From Paraburkholderia sp. ZP32-5 (lineage in GTDB: Bacteria; Pseudomonadota; Gammaproteobacteria; Burkholderiales; Burkholderiaceae): DNA of 64,000 nucleotides. The notes beneath the pieces are model-generated. The model ran no database searches. It was not told the origin of the DNA and worked only from the letters and a program-made list of their open reading frames with translations. The stretch lies in the NCBI RefSeq assembly GCF_021390495.1, contig NZ_JAJEJP010000001.1, forward strand, positions 2,480,001 through 2,544,000, in the 5' to 3' direction. Position 1 is the first letter of the stretch. Every line of letters begins with the position of its first letter. The translations under genes were made by a program, and so were the position numbers. This document shows positions 10,659-24,252 of this stretch, piece after piece.

Positions 10659-11434
10659 GGAAGCGAATCGACGTTCTGCGATTGCGGCTCGAGTTGAGCA
10701 CTGGTGCGGCCGAAACGGCGCTCACGCTCGGCGTACGAAGCGATGGCGTGACCGAGCGCGTCCGCATCGAAGTCCGGCCAGAACGTGTCGGTGAAATAGA
10801 ACTCGGTGTAAGCGAGCTGCCACAGCAGGAAGTTGCTGACGCGGTGCTCACCGCCGGTGCGGATGAACAGGTCGGGCTCCGGCGCATAGGCCATCGACAG
10901 GTACTGGGCGAACGAATCCTCGTTGATTTCGACTGCCTTGCCGGCGAGCGCCGACTGCTCGGCGAGCTTGCGGGTGGCCTGCATGATGTCCCAGCGCCCG
11001 CCGTAATTCGCGGCGATGGTCAGCGTCAGACGGGTGTTACGCGCGGTCTTGGTTTCCGCGCGTTTGATCAGATCGCGGATCTTCACGTCGAAACGCTCAA
11101 GATCGCCGACCACGCGAAGACGGATGCCGTTCGCGTGCAGCTTGCCGATCTCGCGTTCGAGCGCGGTAACGAACAGGCGCATCAGGAACGACACCTCTTC
11201 GTTCGGACGGCGCCAGTTTTCCGAGCTGAACGCAAACAGCGTCAGATACTCGACACCCCGCCGCGCGCATGCCTCGACGGCCGCCCGCACCGCGTCGACG
11301 CCGCGCGTATGGCCCGCCACGCGCGGCAGACGCCGCTGGGTGGCCCAACGGCCGTTGCCATCCATGATGATCGCGATATGTCGCGGCACCGCGGCGACTT
11401 CAGGCACGCGCACGGTTGAGCTGGTATAGGTCAT
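10652..11434 (-). CDS. uppS: (2Z,6E)-undecaprenyl diphosphate synthase
   Basis: A cis-prenyltransferase that builds the C55 lipid carrier for peptidoglycan and O-antigen synthesis. The 260-residue protein has [12 protein letters not shown] (catalytic Asp), [11 protein letters not shown] and the C-terminal [20 protein letters not shown], all UppS hallmarks. It follows frr with 62 bases between them and overlaps cdsA. The frr-uppS-cdsA-dxr order is widespread in proteobacteria. Confidence 0.97.
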   Translation of the reverse strand: MTYTSSTVRVPEVAAVPRHIAIIMDGNGRWATQRRLPRVAGHTRGVDAVRAAVEACARRGVEYLTLFAFSSENWRRPNEEVSFLMRLFVTALEREIGKLHANGIRLRVVGDLERFDVKIRDLIKRAETKTARNTRLTLTIAANYGGRWDIMQATRKLAEQSALAGKAVEINEDSFAQYLSMAYAPEPDLFIRTGGEHRVSNFLLWQLAYTEFYFTDTFWPDFDADALGHAIASYAERERRFGRTSAQLEPQSQNVDSLPC

Positions 11435-11496
11435 GGCCGTCGGGACAGTAATGCCAGTAAAGAAGTGAGAATCTGCGGGTGCTGAGCCGAACGGCG

Positions 11497-12057
11497 TCAG
11501 ACCGTCATGATCTCGGCTTCTTTCGTCACGACGAGCTTGTCGATTTCAGCGACGAACTTGTCCGTCAGCTTCTGGACATCGTCACCGGCGCGACGCTCGT
11601 CGTCTTCCGAGATTTCCTTGTCCTTGACGAGCTTCTTCAACTGCTCGTTGGCGTCGCGGCGCAGATTGCGCACCGCCACCTTGGCCGTTTCAGCTTCGCT
11701 ACGCACGACCTTGGTCAGCTCGCGGCGGCGCTCTTCGGTGAGCGCGGGCATCGGCACGCGGATCACATCGCCGTGCGTGGCCGGGTTCAGACCGAGGTCC
11801 GATTCGCGGATCGCCTTTTCGACGACCTGGACCATCTTCTTTTCCCACGGCTGCACGCCGATCGTGCGCGCGTCGATCAGCGTGAGGTTCGCGACCTGCG
11901 AAATCGGCACCGGCGAACCGTAGTAGTCGCACTGGATATGGTCGAGCAGGCCCGTATGCGCACGGCCCGTGCGGATCTTCGACAGGTCGTTCTTGAACGC
12001 GTCGATCGAACGCTGCATCTTCTGTTCAACGCCCTTTTTGATATCAGCCACAGACAT
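11497..12057 (-). CDS. frr: Ribosome recycling factor
   Basis: Works with EF-G to split post-termination ribosomes. The 186-residue product beginning [15 protein letters not shown] contains [21 protein letters not shown] and ends in the usual three-helix-bundle strand [16 protein letters not shown]; the size equals the family norm. Seven extra upstream codons are open, but the ATG at 12057 matches the family start. It lies about 100 bases after pyrH on the same strand. Confidence 0.97.
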   Translation of the reverse strand: MSVADIKKGVEQKMQRSIDAFKNDLSKIRTGRAHTGLLDHIQCDYYGSPVPISQVANLTLIDARTIGVQPWEKKMVQVVEKAIRESDLGLNPATHGDVIRVPMPALTEERRRELTKVVRSEAETAKVAVRNLRRDANEQLKKLVKDKEISEDDERRAGDDVQKLTDKFVAEIDKLVVTKEAEIMTV

Positions 12058-12155
12058 TTTTAACCTCCGAACCTTCAAAACGGTGCGAGCCGCCCGGCAC
12101 GCGCGATGCGGCGGCCCGGGCTCGCGTCAAAGCCCACGGTAATGTAAACGAGAGT

Positions 12156-13040
<885 letters not shown>

Positions 13041-13090
13041 TCATGCTTCGCCGCGGGTGCAACGGTACGGCAGTAAAGCTTAGGTAAGGC

Positions 13091-13972
13091 TTATTGTTGC
13101 TTTGCAGCAGCGACCTGGGCGGCCACTTCCGCGGCGAAGTCGTCCTGCTTCTTCTCGATGCCTTCGCCGACCACGAACAGCGCGAACTTCTGCACGCTCG
13201 AGTTCGCTGCCTTCAGCATCTGTTCGATCGTCTGCTTGTCGTTCTTCACGAACGTCTGGTTCAGCAGCGACACTTCCTTCAGGTACTTCTGAACGCTGCC
13301 GTCGACCATCTTCGCGACGATTTCAGCCGGCTTGCCCGATTCGGCGGCCTTCTGTTCAGCGATGCTGCGTTCCTTGGCGATCAGGTCGGCCGGCACGTCG
13401 TTCGACGACAGCGAGACCGGCTTCATCGCGGCGATGTGCATCGCCACGTCCTTGCCGACCTGCTCGTCCGCACCGGTGTACTCGACCAGCACGCCGATGC
13501 GCGTGCCATGCAGGTACGCTGCCAGCTTGTTCGCGGTTTCGAAGCGCTCGAAACGGCGGATCGAGATGTTTTCACCGATCTTGCCGACCAGCGCGAGACG
13601 CACTGCGTCGACCGTCGAGCCGTCGAGCGGCAGTGCCGACAGCGCGGCGACGTCAGCCGGGTTTTGCGTCGCGACCAGCTCGGCGACCGTCTTCGAGAAT
13701 GCGAGGAAGTCGTCGTTCTTCGAGACGAAGTCGGTTTCGCAGTTCAGTTCGACCAGCGAACCGGCATTGCCACCGATGGACGATGCCACCACGCCTTCCG
13801 CCGTGACGCGCGATGCAGCCTTGCTCGCCTTGTTGCCAAGCTTCACGCGCAGCAGCTCTTCAGCGCGCGCCATATCGCCGTCGGCTTCCGTCAACGCCTT
13901 CTTGCACTCCATCATCGGCGCGTCGGTCTTTGCGCGCAGTTCTGCAACCATGCTTGCGGTAATTGCCGCCAT
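13091..13972 (-). CDS. tsf: Elongation factor Ts
   Basis: Guanine-nucleotide exchange factor for EF-Tu. The 293-residue product begins [20 protein letters not shown] and contains the EF-Ts signatures [14 protein letters not shown] and [15 protein letters not shown]. Two adjacent ATG codons exist (13975 and 13972); the second is preferred because the AAGGAG upstream is then about six bases away rather than three. A terminator-like hairpin separates it from rpsB, so part of rpsB transcription may stop before tsf. Confidence 0.97.
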   Translation of the reverse strand: MAAITASMVAELRAKTDAPMMECKKALTEADGDMARAEELLRVKLGNKASKAASRVTAEGVVASSIGGNAGSLVELNCETDFVSKNDDFLAFSKTVAELVATQNPADVAALSALPLDGSTVDAVRLALVGKIGENISIRRFERFETANKLAAYLHGTRIGVLVEYTGADEQVGKDVAMHIAAMKPVSLSSNDVPADLIAKERSIAEQKAAESGKPAEIVAKMVDGSVQKYLKEVSLLNQTFVKNDKQTIEQMLKAANSSVQKFALFVVGEGIEKKQDDFAAEVAAQVAAAKQQ

Positions 13973-14137
13973 CATTTGCTCCTTGGGTTCTGTCTGTCAC
14001 ACGCCGCCCGCATTTCGATGCCGGCGGCAGGAATTCGTTTCAGCGTTTTCGCGTATTTTTGCGAGCGGCGCGCGGGACGCCGCCGGAAGCATCCTGCCAG
14101 ATGCTCGTTACAACACCTGTTACAAACGTCGCGGCTT

Positions 14138-14169
14138 AAAAAAAGGGGGCCTCTTGAAAGCCCCCTTTT
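14138..14169 (-). terminator. Rho-independent terminator/attenuator between rpsB and tsf
   Basis: On the minus strand a stem GGGGGC/GCCCCC (14145-14150 with 14160-14165, 9-base loop, extended by A-T pairs) is followed by a run of seven T (complement of A at 14138-14144). It lies just past the rpsB stop and before tsf on the same strand. Read-through would be needed to express tsf from the rpsB promoter, so I infer partial termination. Confidence 0.8.
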
Positions 14170-14189
14170 ATGCCGGACACTGGGCAGCC

Positions 14190-14942
14190 TTACGCTTCCG
14201 AGTTGACCTCGACGAACTCGTCGCCGTCGCCGCCACGGGCAGCCTGGACCACTTCGTTGACCGCATTCGCACGGCCTTCGAGGATCGCGTCGGCCACGCC
14301 AGCCGCGTACAGAGCAACCGCCTTGCTGGCGTCGTCGTTACCCGGGATCACGTAGTCCACACCTTCCGGCGAGTGGTTCGTATCGACCACGGCGATGACC
14401 GGAATACCGAGCTTGTTCGCTTCGGTCACGGCAATCTTGTGGTAGCCGACGTCGACGACGAAAATCGCATCCGGAATGCCGCCCATGTCCTTCACGCCGC
14501 CGATCGACTTCTGCAGCTTGGCCATTTCGCGTTCGAACAGCAGCGCTTCCTTCTTGCTCATGCGTTCGGTTTCACCCGCTTCCAGCGCCGCTTCCATGTC
14601 TTTCAGGCGCTTGATCGAAACCTTCAGCGTCTTGAAGTTGGTCAGCATGCCGCCGAGCCAGCGTGCATTGACGAACGGCATACCGGCGCGCTGCGCTTCC
14701 TGGGCGATCGTGTCGCGCGACTGACGCTTCGTGCCGACGAACAGGATCGTGCCGCGGTTCGATGCCAGCTGACGCGCGTACTTCAGCGCGTCGTTGTACA
14801 TCGGCAGCGTCTTTTCGAGGTTGATGATGTGAATCTTGTTGCGATGACCGAAAATGAACGGGGCCATCTTGGGGTTCCAGAAGCGCGTTTGGTGACCGAA
14901 GTGGACACCGGCTTCCAGCATTTGACGCATCGTAACTGCCAT
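14190..14942 (-). CDS. rpsB: 30S ribosomal protein S2
   Basis: Small-subunit ribosomal protein that joins late and contacts S1. The 250-residue protein opens [20 protein letters not shown] and includes [19 protein letters not shown] and [15 protein letters not shown], all S2 signatures. A GGAG precedes the ATG at 14942. Its own promoter is visible about 240 bases upstream, leaving a long leader where autoregulation could act. Confidence 0.98.
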   Translation of the reverse strand: MAVTMRQMLEAGVHFGHQTRFWNPKMAPFIFGHRNKIHIINLEKTLPMYNDALKYARQLASNRGTILFVGTKRQSRDTIAQEAQRAGMPFVNARWLGGMLTNFKTLKVSIKRLKDMEAALEAGETERMSKKEALLFEREMAKLQKSIGGVKDMGGIPDAIFVVDVGYHKIAVTEANKLGIPVIAVVDTNHSPEGVDYVIPGNDDASKAVALYAAGVADAILEGRANAVNEVVQAARGGDGDEFVEVNSEA

Positions 14943-15494
14943 GAAAATCTCCGCGAGGGTTGGGTCTTAAGCCGGCTGCCGTATCGACCGCGCCCGCCTT
15001 TCGTTTCGGCTGGCACGGGCGACACCCTGGGTGCGCCGGCTTGCGAGTGGACTGCCTGTACTGCTTCACAACTCGCGACGCAGGAAAACCGCAGCGCCAC
15101 GAAAAGCCTTTCCCGACCTGCCGTCTTGCAATGTAATCAAATGCAATACAAACCGGACTTGGATCGACTTAGCCAAAGATTATAGCACGCGACTACTGGC
15201 TCACTCAACCTGCGCGGGTAGTGCCCGCCCGCTGCGGATGGGCTGGCGCGCCGCCCACGCGATCCGCTCCAGACAGACCCTAAGCAGCCCCGAAATCGAG
15301 CCCTTTATACGGATAACCCCCGGATAACCCATAGCTCGCCGGCAAAAGTCCGTTCGAACGAGGTCCTCGGAAAGCATCAGCCCCATCGCACCGGCGACAC
15401 CTTCGCCAAAACGCCTGAACCCGCTTGCAAAAGCCTGCGGAGGCCGAAATATGGTGAGATAATCTCGCGATATATCGCATTTCAGGCCCGACTC
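14943..15494. other. Divergent intergenic region between rpsB and map (552 bases)
   Basis: No gene is supported here. It carries the rpsB promoter (listed separately) and a roughly 230-base rpsB leader, and the upstream region of map. Next to map are two short palindromes, GAGATAATCTC and GCGATATATCGC (15457-15478), of unknown meaning. A clear map promoter could not be assigned. Confidence 0.7.
15179..15208 (-). promoter_or_regulatory. Sigma-70-type promoter of rpsB
   Basis: Reading the minus strand, TTGAGT (15203-15208) is separated by 18 bases from a perfect TATAAT (15179-15184). Transcription would start near 15172 and give a leader of about 230 bases before rpsB, long enough for ribosomal-protein feedback. 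Confidence 0.7.
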
Positions 15495-16304
15495 ATGGCT
15501 ATTACCCTCAAAAACGATCACGATATCGCGCAGATGCGCGTCGCCTGCCGACTCGCCAGCGAAGTGCTCGACTACATCACGCCGTTCGTCAAGGCCGGCG
15601 TCACGACCGGCGAACTCGACCGTCTGTGCCACGAATACATGCTCAAGGAACAGGGCACGATTCCAGCACCGCTCAATTACCAGCCGCCCGGCTACCCGCC
15701 CTATCCGAAAGCCACCTGCATTTCCGTCAACGACGTGATCTGCCACGGCATCCCCGGCGACAAGGCGCTGAAGAACGGCGACGCGCTGAATATCGACATC
15801 ACGGTCATCAAGGAAGGCTATTTCGGCGACACGAGCCGGATGTTTATCGTCGGCGAAGGCTCGATCATGGCGAAGCGGCTCGTGCAGGCCACCTTCGAGT
15901 GCATGTGGCTCGGCATCGACCAGGTGCGGCCCGGCGCGCATCTCGGCGATATCGGCTATGCGATCCAGAAGCATGCCGAAGGCCTCGGCTATAGCGTGGT
16001 GCGCGAATACTGCGGCCACGGCATCGGCACCGTGTTTCACGAAGATCCGCAGATCCTGCACTACGGCCGTCCCGGCACCGGGCTCGAGTTGCAGACAGGC
16101 ATGATCTTCACGATCGAACCGATGATCAACGCCGGACGCCGCGACATCCGCACGATGCCGGATCAGTGGACCGTCAAGACCAAGGACCGCAGCCTGTCCG
16201 CGCAATGGGAGCACACGGTGCTCGTCACGGAGACAGGCTACGACGTGCTGACCGTGTCGGCCGGCACACCCGCGCGGCCGCCCGTCGTCGCGGCGACCGC
16301 CTGA
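15495..16304 (+). CDS. map: Type I methionine aminopeptidase
   Basis: Removes the initiator Met from nascent proteins using a dinuclear metal centre. The 269-residue enzyme contains the metal ligands in [21 protein letters not shown] (two Asp), [14 protein letters not shown] (His), TIEPMI (Glu) and WEHTVLVT (Glu). No extra N-terminal zinc-finger domain is present. It faces away from rpsB, a conserved arrangement, and is followed 32 bases later by glnD. Confidence 0.97.
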   Translation: MAITLKNDHDIAQMRVACRLASEVLDYITPFVKAGVTTGELDRLCHEYMLKEQGTIPAPLNYQPPGYPPYPKATCISVNDVICHGIPGDKALKNGDALNIDITVIKEGYFGDTSRMFIVGEGSIMAKRLVQATFECMWLGIDQVRPGAHLGDIGYAIQKHAEGLGYSVVREYCGHGIGTVFHEDPQILHYGRPGTGLELQTGMIFTIEPMINAGRRDIRTMPDQWTVKTKDRSLSAQWEHTVLVTETGYDVLTVSAGTPARPPVVAATA

Positions 16305-16336
16305 GCGGACGCCGACACCATCATTACCGCCCGCCA

Positions 16337-18916
16337 ATGAGTAGCGTTTCAGCCGTCGCCCCCACCCAAACCACGTCGCTCAAGGCGGACTACAAGGTGG
16401 CCAAAGCCCAGTTGCTGGAACGCTTTGGCAGCGCCACTAACGTCGACGCCCTGATGGGTGCGCTCGCGCGCGCCACCGACAACTCGCTGCGTGCCGCCTG
16501 GGACACCTGCGAGCTACCGGGCGAGCTGGCGCTCGTCGCCGTCGGCGGCTACGGGCGCGGCGAACTCGCGCCCCACTCCGACATCGACATTCTGGTGCTG
16601 CTGCCCGATGCGCCGTGCCCGCATCTCGACGCGCGCATCGAACACTTCATCAGCCTCGCCTGGGATCTTGGCCTCGAGCTCGGCAGCAGCGTGCGCAGCG
16701 TGTCGGAATGCCTGGTGGAAGCGGCCAACGACATCACGGTGCGCACCTCGCTGCTGGAGGCGCGGCGCATCACCGGCAGCGCGGAGCTGTTCGACGATTT
16801 CGCGCGGCGTTATCGCGCCGCGCTCGATCCGAAAGCGTTCTTCCAGGCGAAGGTGCTCGAAATGCGCCAGCGCCACGCGAAGTTTCAGGACACGCCGTAC
16901 GCGCTCGAACCGAACATCAAGGAAAGCCCGGGCGGCCTGCGCGATCTGCAGCTGATCCTGTGGGTCACGCAGGCGGCGGGCTTCGGCAGCAGCTGGCGCG
17001 AACTCGACGCGCGCGGCCTCATCACCGAGCGCGAAGCGCGTGAGCTGCGCCGCAACGAAGGCTTTTTGAAATCGCTGCGAGCGCGGCTGCACGTGATCGC
17101 GGGCCGCCGCCAGGACATTCTGGTGTTCGACCTGCAGACACCGGTCGCCGAAAGCCTCGGCTATAAGCCGACCGCGACCAAACGCGCGAGCGAACAGCTG
17201 ATGCGGCGTTACTACTGGGCCGCGAAAGCCGTCACGCAGCTGGCGACGATCCTGATCCAGAACATCGAGGCGCAGCTTTTCCCGAACACGAGCGGCATCA
17301 CGCGGGTGCTGTCGGACCGCTTCGTCGAAAAGCAGGGCATGCTGGAGATCGCCGACGACGACGTGTTCCAGCGCGAGCCGAACGCGATCCTCGAAGCGTT
17401 TTTGCTGTACGAACGCATACCCGGCGTGAAAGGCCTGTCGGCGCGCACGCTGCGCGCGATCTACAACGCGCGCGACGTGATGAACCAGCACTGGCGGCGC
17501 GATCCGGAAAACCGCCGTCTGTTCATGGAGATCCTGAAGCAGCCGGCCGGCATCACGCATGCGTTCCGGCTGATGAACCAGACCAGCGTGCTCGGTCGCT
17601 ATCTGCTGAATTTCCGGCGCATCGTCGGCCAGATGCAGCATGACCTGTATCACGTCTACACGGTCGATCAGCACATCCTGATGGTGCTGCGCAATCTGCG
17701 CCGCTTCGCGGTGGCCGAACATACGCACGAATATCCGTTCTGCAGCCAGTTGATGGTCAGCTTCGACCGCGAATGGGTGCTGTACGTCGCGGCGCTGTTT
17801 CACGACATCGCGAAAGGCCGCGGCGGCGACCACTCGACGCTCGGCATGGCCGACGCGCAGCGCTTCTGCCGCCAGCACGGCATCGAAGGCGAGGACGGCG
17901 ATCTGATCGTGTGGCTGGTGCAGCAGCACCTGACGATGAGCCAGGTCGCGCAGAAGCAGGATACGAGCGACCCCGAAGTGATCAAGCGCTTTGCCGAACA
18001 GGTCGGCACCGAGCGGCGACTGACCGCGCTTTACCTGCTGACCGTGGCCGATATCCGCGGCACCAGCCCGAAGGTCTGGAACACGTGGAAAGGCAAGCTA
18101 CTCGAGGATCTGTACCGCAGCACGCTCGCCGTGCTGGGCGGCGCGCGGCCCGACGCGCATTCGGAACTCAAGTCGCGCCAGGAAGAAGCGCTGGCGCTGC
18201 TGCGACTGGAGACCGTGCCCGAAGGCGCGCAACGGGCGCTGTGGAGCAAGCTCGACGTCGGTTATTTCCTGCGCCACGACGCGGCCGATATCGCGTGGCA
18301 GACGCGCGTGCTGTACCGCCACGTCGAAACGCCGACACCTTTCGTGCGCGCCCGTCCGTCGCCGATCGGCGAAGCGCTGCAGGTGCTGGTGTACGTGAAG
18401 GACCAGCCGGATCTGTTTGCCGGCATCTGCGCGTACTTCGACCGCAACGGGCTTTCCGTGCTCGATGCGCGCGTGAGCACGACCCGCCACGGCTACGCGC
18501 TCGATAACTTCATCGTCGCGCACACCGAGCAGGACGTGCATTACCGCGACATCGCCAATCTGGTCGAACAGGAGTTGACCGCGCGCCTCGCCGGCCACGG
18601 CACGCTGCTGCCGGGACCGTCGAAGGGCCGGTTGTCGCGCCTGTCGCGCACCTTTCCGATTACGCCGCGCGTCGACCTGCGGGCCGACGAGCGCGGTCAG
18701 TACTACATCCTGTCCGTGTCGGCGAACGACCGGCCGGGCCTTCTTTATTCGATCGCGCGCGTGCTCGCCGAACACCGGGTCGGCGTTGCGTCGGCGCGGA
18801 TCAATACGCTCGGCGAACGCGTCGAGGACGTATTCCTGCTCGAAGGACACAGCCTGTCGGACAGTCGCCTGCAAATACAGGTCGAAACCGAATTGCTGCG
18901 CGCGATCGCAGTGTGA
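16337..18916 (+). CDS. glnD: Bifunctional PII uridylyltransferase/uridylyl-removing enzyme
   Basis: Nitrogen sensor that uridylylates PII when glutamine is low and removes UMP when it is high. The 859-residue product has the nucleotidyltransferase motif [17 protein letters not shown] (about residues 68-84), a GlnE/GlnD linker, an HD phosphohydrolase domain with [17 protein letters not shown] near residue 490, and two C-terminal ACT domains for glutamine binding (second one includes [19 protein letters not shown]). The ATG at 16337 is taken because [19 protein letters not shown] begins the globular sequence; the frame upstream overlaps map. Confidence 0.96.
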   Translation: MSSVSAVAPTQTTSLKADYKVAKAQLLERFGSATNVDALMGALARATDNSLRAAWDTCELPGELALVAVGGYGRGELAPHSDIDILVLLPDAPCPHLDARIEHFISLAWDLGLELGSSVRSVSECLVEAANDITVRTSLLEARRITGSAELFDDFARRYRAALDPKAFFQAKVLEMRQRHAKFQDTPYALEPNIKESPGGLRDLQLILWVTQAAGFGSSWRELDARGLITEREARELRRNEGFLKSLRARLHVIAGRRQDILVFDLQTPVAESLGYKPTATKRASEQLMRRYYWAAKAVTQLATILIQNIEAQLFPNTSGITRVLSDRFVEKQGMLEIADDDVFQREPNAILEAFLLYERIPGVKGLSARTLRAIYNARDVMNQHWRRDPENRRLFMEILKQPAGITHAFRLMNQTSVLGRYLLNFRRIVGQMQHDLYHVYTVDQHILMVLRNLRRFAVAEHTHEYPFCSQLMVSFDREWVLYVAALFHDIAKGRGGDHSTLGMADAQRFCRQHGIEGEDGDLIVWLVQQHLTMSQVAQKQDTSDPEVIKRFAEQVGTERRLTALYLLTVADIRGTSPKVWNTWKGKLLEDLYRSTLAVLGGARPDAHSELKSRQEEALALLRLETVPEGAQRALWSKLDVGYFLRHDAADIAWQTRVLYRHVETPTPFVRARPSPIGEALQVLVYVKDQPDLFAGICAYFDRNGLSVLDARVSTTRHGYALDNFIVAHTEQDVHYRDIANLVEQELTARLAGHGTLLPGPSKGRLSRLSRTFPITPRVDLRADERGQYYILSVSANDRPGLLYSIARVLAEHRVGVASARINTLGERVEDVFLLEGHSLSDSRLQIQVETELLRAIAV

Positions 18917-18922
18917 GATTTC

Positions 18923-21202
18923 ATGCGAGTCAAATTAACAGCCAAGCATCCGCGGCCGGCATCGACCGAACGCGCCCCTGTCCGCTCCGGCAGCGCATCC
19001 GCGCGTAAGCCGACGCGCCCTGCCCGGCCGGAGTCGCCGTCGGCGAAGTCCGGCGCGCCCCGGGACGCGGCGGCGGATGCCGCGAAACGAGCAGCGGGCG
19101 GCAGGCCGGCTGGCAGCGGTGCGCGCCCGGAACGGGCGGAAGGATCGTTCGCCCGCAAGCGTGATACGGGTGCCGCGGCGGCGCCGCGACGCACGGGTGA
19201 TACCACGGCGCGTGGCGAACGCGCGCCGCGTCGATTTGAAGGTGCGGGGGAACGTAGCGAACGTGCACCGCGTCGATTTGAAGGTGCGGGTGAGCGTGGC
19301 GAACGTGCGCCGCGTCGGTTTGAAGGTGCGAGTGAACGCGGCGAGCGTGCACCTCGTCGGTTCGAAGGAACGGGGGAACGTAGCGAACGCGCACCGCGGA
19401 GGTTTGAAGGTGCGGGGGAACGTGGCGAACGTGCGCCGCGCCGGTTCGAAGGTACGGGTGAACGTAGCGAACGCGCACCGCGTCGGTTTGAAGGCTCGGG
19501 TGAACGTAGCGAACGCGCACCACACCGGTTTGAAGGTGCGGGTGAACGTAGCGAGCGTGCACCGCGTCGGTTTGAAGGTACAGGCGAACGCAGCGAACGC
19601 GCTCCGCGTCGGTTTGAAGGCTCGAGTGAACGTAGCGAGCGAGCGCCGCGCCGGTTTGAAGGTACAGGTGAACGCAGCGAACGCGCACCGCGTCGGTTTG
19701 ATGGCTCGAGTGAACGCAGCGAACGCGCACCACGCCGATTTGAAGGCGCAAGTGAACGCGGCGAACGCGCCCCGCGCAGTTTTGGCGACCGCCCGCCCCG
19801 TCGCGATGACGGTGAACGTCGCTCGTTCAGCGGTCCGCGCGCAGGCGCAGGTCGTCCGTCGGAAGGCAGCACACGCGGTGACCGGCCGGTGCGCGGCGAG
19901 CGCGATGCCGCCGATCGTCCGCGCTTCGGCAATGATCGCGGCGCGCCGCAGGACCGTCGCGGCGCCGGGCGCCCCGAGGGCAGCGCCGGCGCACCGCGCC
20001 GCTTTGAAGGCGAGCGTGGTGAGCGCAGCTTCGCGAAACCCGTAAGAGGCAGCTCCGGCGAGCGTTCAGATCGCTCGGAGCGGCCATCGCGCGCGCCGCG
20101 TGACGATCGCGACGACCGTAACAGGCAGCGCGGCGAGCGTAGCGAACGCGCCGACTGGACACCCGCCAAACGCGAATTCGGCGAGCGCCCGGCACGCCGC
20201 GCCGATGCGGCCGAGCGCCCTGCCCGCGGCTTCGACAAAGCGTCGTCGGCCACCGCGCGCCGCACGCCCGACGAACGTCCCGCTCGCGCCGGCAAACCGC
20301 ACTCCGCCGCATCGACGACGCCGCGCCGCGGCGCGGACATCGGCACGCCGCGTGATGATGCCCATCACGACACAGCGCACGACACAGAACATGACTCATC
20401 GCAAGACGCTCAGCACCCGCCGCGCCGCGACCGGGAAGACGCGCCCGGCATGTTGCGCCTGTCCAAGCTGATGTCCAAACTCGGCATCTGCTCACGCCGC
20501 GAGGCCGATGAGTGGATCGAAAAGGGCTGGGTCATGGTCGACGGCGAACGCGTCGATACGCTCGGCACCAAGGTCTATCCGGACCAGCGCATCGACATCG
20601 ATCCCGCCGCCGAAGCCGCGCAGTCAAGCCAGGTAACGGTGCTGATTCACAAGCCGGTCGGTCTGGTCTCGGGTCAAGCCGAGGACGGCTATCAGCCGGC
20701 CATCACGCTCGTCACGCCGGAGAACCGCTGGGAAGGCGACCAGTCGGGCATCCCGTTCGCGGTGTCGCATCTGCGTCAACTGGCGCCGGCCGGACGACTG
20801 GACATCGATTCGACCGGCCTGCTCGTGCTCACGCAGGATGGCCGCATCGCCAAACAGCTGATCGGCGGGCATTCGGAAGTCGACAAGGAATATCTGGTGC
20901 GCGTCGCCTATGGCGAGCACACCGTCGATGTCGAGAGCCACTTCCCGGCTGAAAGCCTCGCGTTGTTGCGCCACGGGCTGTCACTCGACGACGTACCGCT
21001 CCGCCCCGCCGAAGTCAGTTGGCAGAACGGCGAGCAGTTGCGCTTCGTGCTGCGCGAGGGCAAGAAACGCCAGATTCGCCGGATGTGCGAGCTGGTCGGC
21101 CTCGAAGTGGTCGGCCTGAAGCGCGTACGCATGGGCCGCGTGGTGCTCGGCGCACTGCCTCCGGGCCAATGGCGCTATCTGTCGGAAGACGAAACGTTCT
21201 GA
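18923..21202 (+). CDS. RsuA-family rRNA pseudouridine synthase (RluB-like) with long repetitive N-terminal extension
   Basis: The C-terminal ~250 residues form a standard S4-plus-RsuA-family pseudouridine synthase. An S4 RNA-binding domain starts near residue 513 (RLSKLMSKLGICSRREAD), the catalytic Asp lies at about 627 in GRLDIDSTGLLVLTQDG, and FVLREGKKRQIRRMCELVGL follows near the end. Most family members are about 240-300 residues. Here ~510 residues precede the domains, very rich in Arg, Glu, Gly, Ala and Pro, with 13 tandem copies of a 14-residue unit (ERAPRRFEGxGERS-like). Low-complexity basic extensions occur on related burkholderial proteins. I infer a disordered RNA-binding tail. RluB versus RluE/RluF specificity cannot be settled by eye. 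It begins six bases after glnD. Confidence 0.85.
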   Translation: MRVKLTAKHPRPASTERAPVRSGSASARKPTRPARPESPSAKSGAPRDAAADAAKRAAGGRPAGSGARPERAEGSFARKRDTGAAAAPRRTGDTTARGERAPRRFEGAGERSERAPRRFEGAGERGERAPRRFEGASERGERAPRRFEGTGERSERAPRRFEGAGERGERAPRRFEGTGERSERAPRRFEGSGERSERAPHRFEGAGERSERAPRRFEGTGERSERAPRRFEGSSERSERAPRRFEGTGERSERAPRRFDGSSERSERAPRRFEGASERGERAPRSFGDRPPRRDDGERRSFSGPRAGAGRPSEGSTRGDRPVRGERDAADRPRFGNDRGAPQDRRGAGRPEGSAGAPRRFEGERGERSFAKPVRGSSGERSDRSERPSRAPRDDRDDRNRQRGERSERADWTPAKREFGERPARRADAAERPARGFDKASSATARRTPDERPARAGKPHSAASTTPRRGADIGTPRDDAHHDTAHDTEHDSSQDAQHPPRRDREDAPGMLRLSKLMSKLGICSRREADEWIEKGWVMVDGERVDTLGTKVYPDQRIDIDPAAEAAQSSQVTVLIHKPVGLVSGQAEDGYQPAITLVTPENRWEGDQSGIPFAVSHLRQLAPAGRLDIDSTGLLVLTQDGRIAKQLIGGHSEVDKEYLVRVAYGEHTVDVESHFPAESLALLRHGLSLDDVPLRPAEVSWQNGEQLRFVLREGKKRQIRRMCELVGLEVVGLKRVRMGRVVLGALPPGQWRYLSEDETF
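19217..19762 (+). repeat. 13 tandem copies of a 42-base in-frame repeat
   Basis: Each 42-base unit encodes ERAPRRFEGxx-ERxx. Reading in frame gives 13 units without interruption, the eighth having His in place of one Arg and the twelfth Asp in place of Glu. Third positions vary between copies while the amino acids hardly do, so the array is old or kept under protein-level selection. The length of 546 bases equals 13 x 42 exactly. Confidence 0.92.
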
Positions 21203-21248
21203 TGCCGGGCGTGGTCGCTCGTTGTGAGCCGGGCGCGCCCCGCAAAAC

Positions 21249-21278
21249 AAAAAACCCACGCACAGGCGTGGGTTTTTT
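21249..21278. terminator. Bidirectional rho-independent terminator
   Basis: Stem CCCACGC/GCGTGGG (21255-21261 with 21266-21272), loop ACAG, flanked by AAAAAA and TTTTTT. It serves both the convergent pseudouridine synthase gene (plus) and def (minus). Confidence 0.9.
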
Positions 21279-21330
21279 ATTAGCGGCATGGCAGCCAGGT
21301 CGCCGCAACCTGCAATCATGCACTTGCCGA

Positions 21331-24252
<2,922 letters not shown>

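Noticed and set aside
15457..15478. Two short palindromes before map as an operator
   Set aside because: Short AT-containing palindromes occur by chance and no regulator or conserved partner supports them; kept only as a note in the intergenic entry.
16514..17929. 471-codon minus-strand frame opposite glnD
   Set aside because: Antisense shadow with no motif, whereas glnD has all its domains.
19217..19762. Possible CRISPR-like array
   Set aside because: The repeats are contiguous, encode a peptide in frame and have no spacers; no cas gene is near.
18745..20346. Minus-strand frame of Arg/Ser/Pro repeats opposite the pseudouridine synthase
   Set aside because: It is the reverse complement of the in-frame repeat array and only mirrors it.
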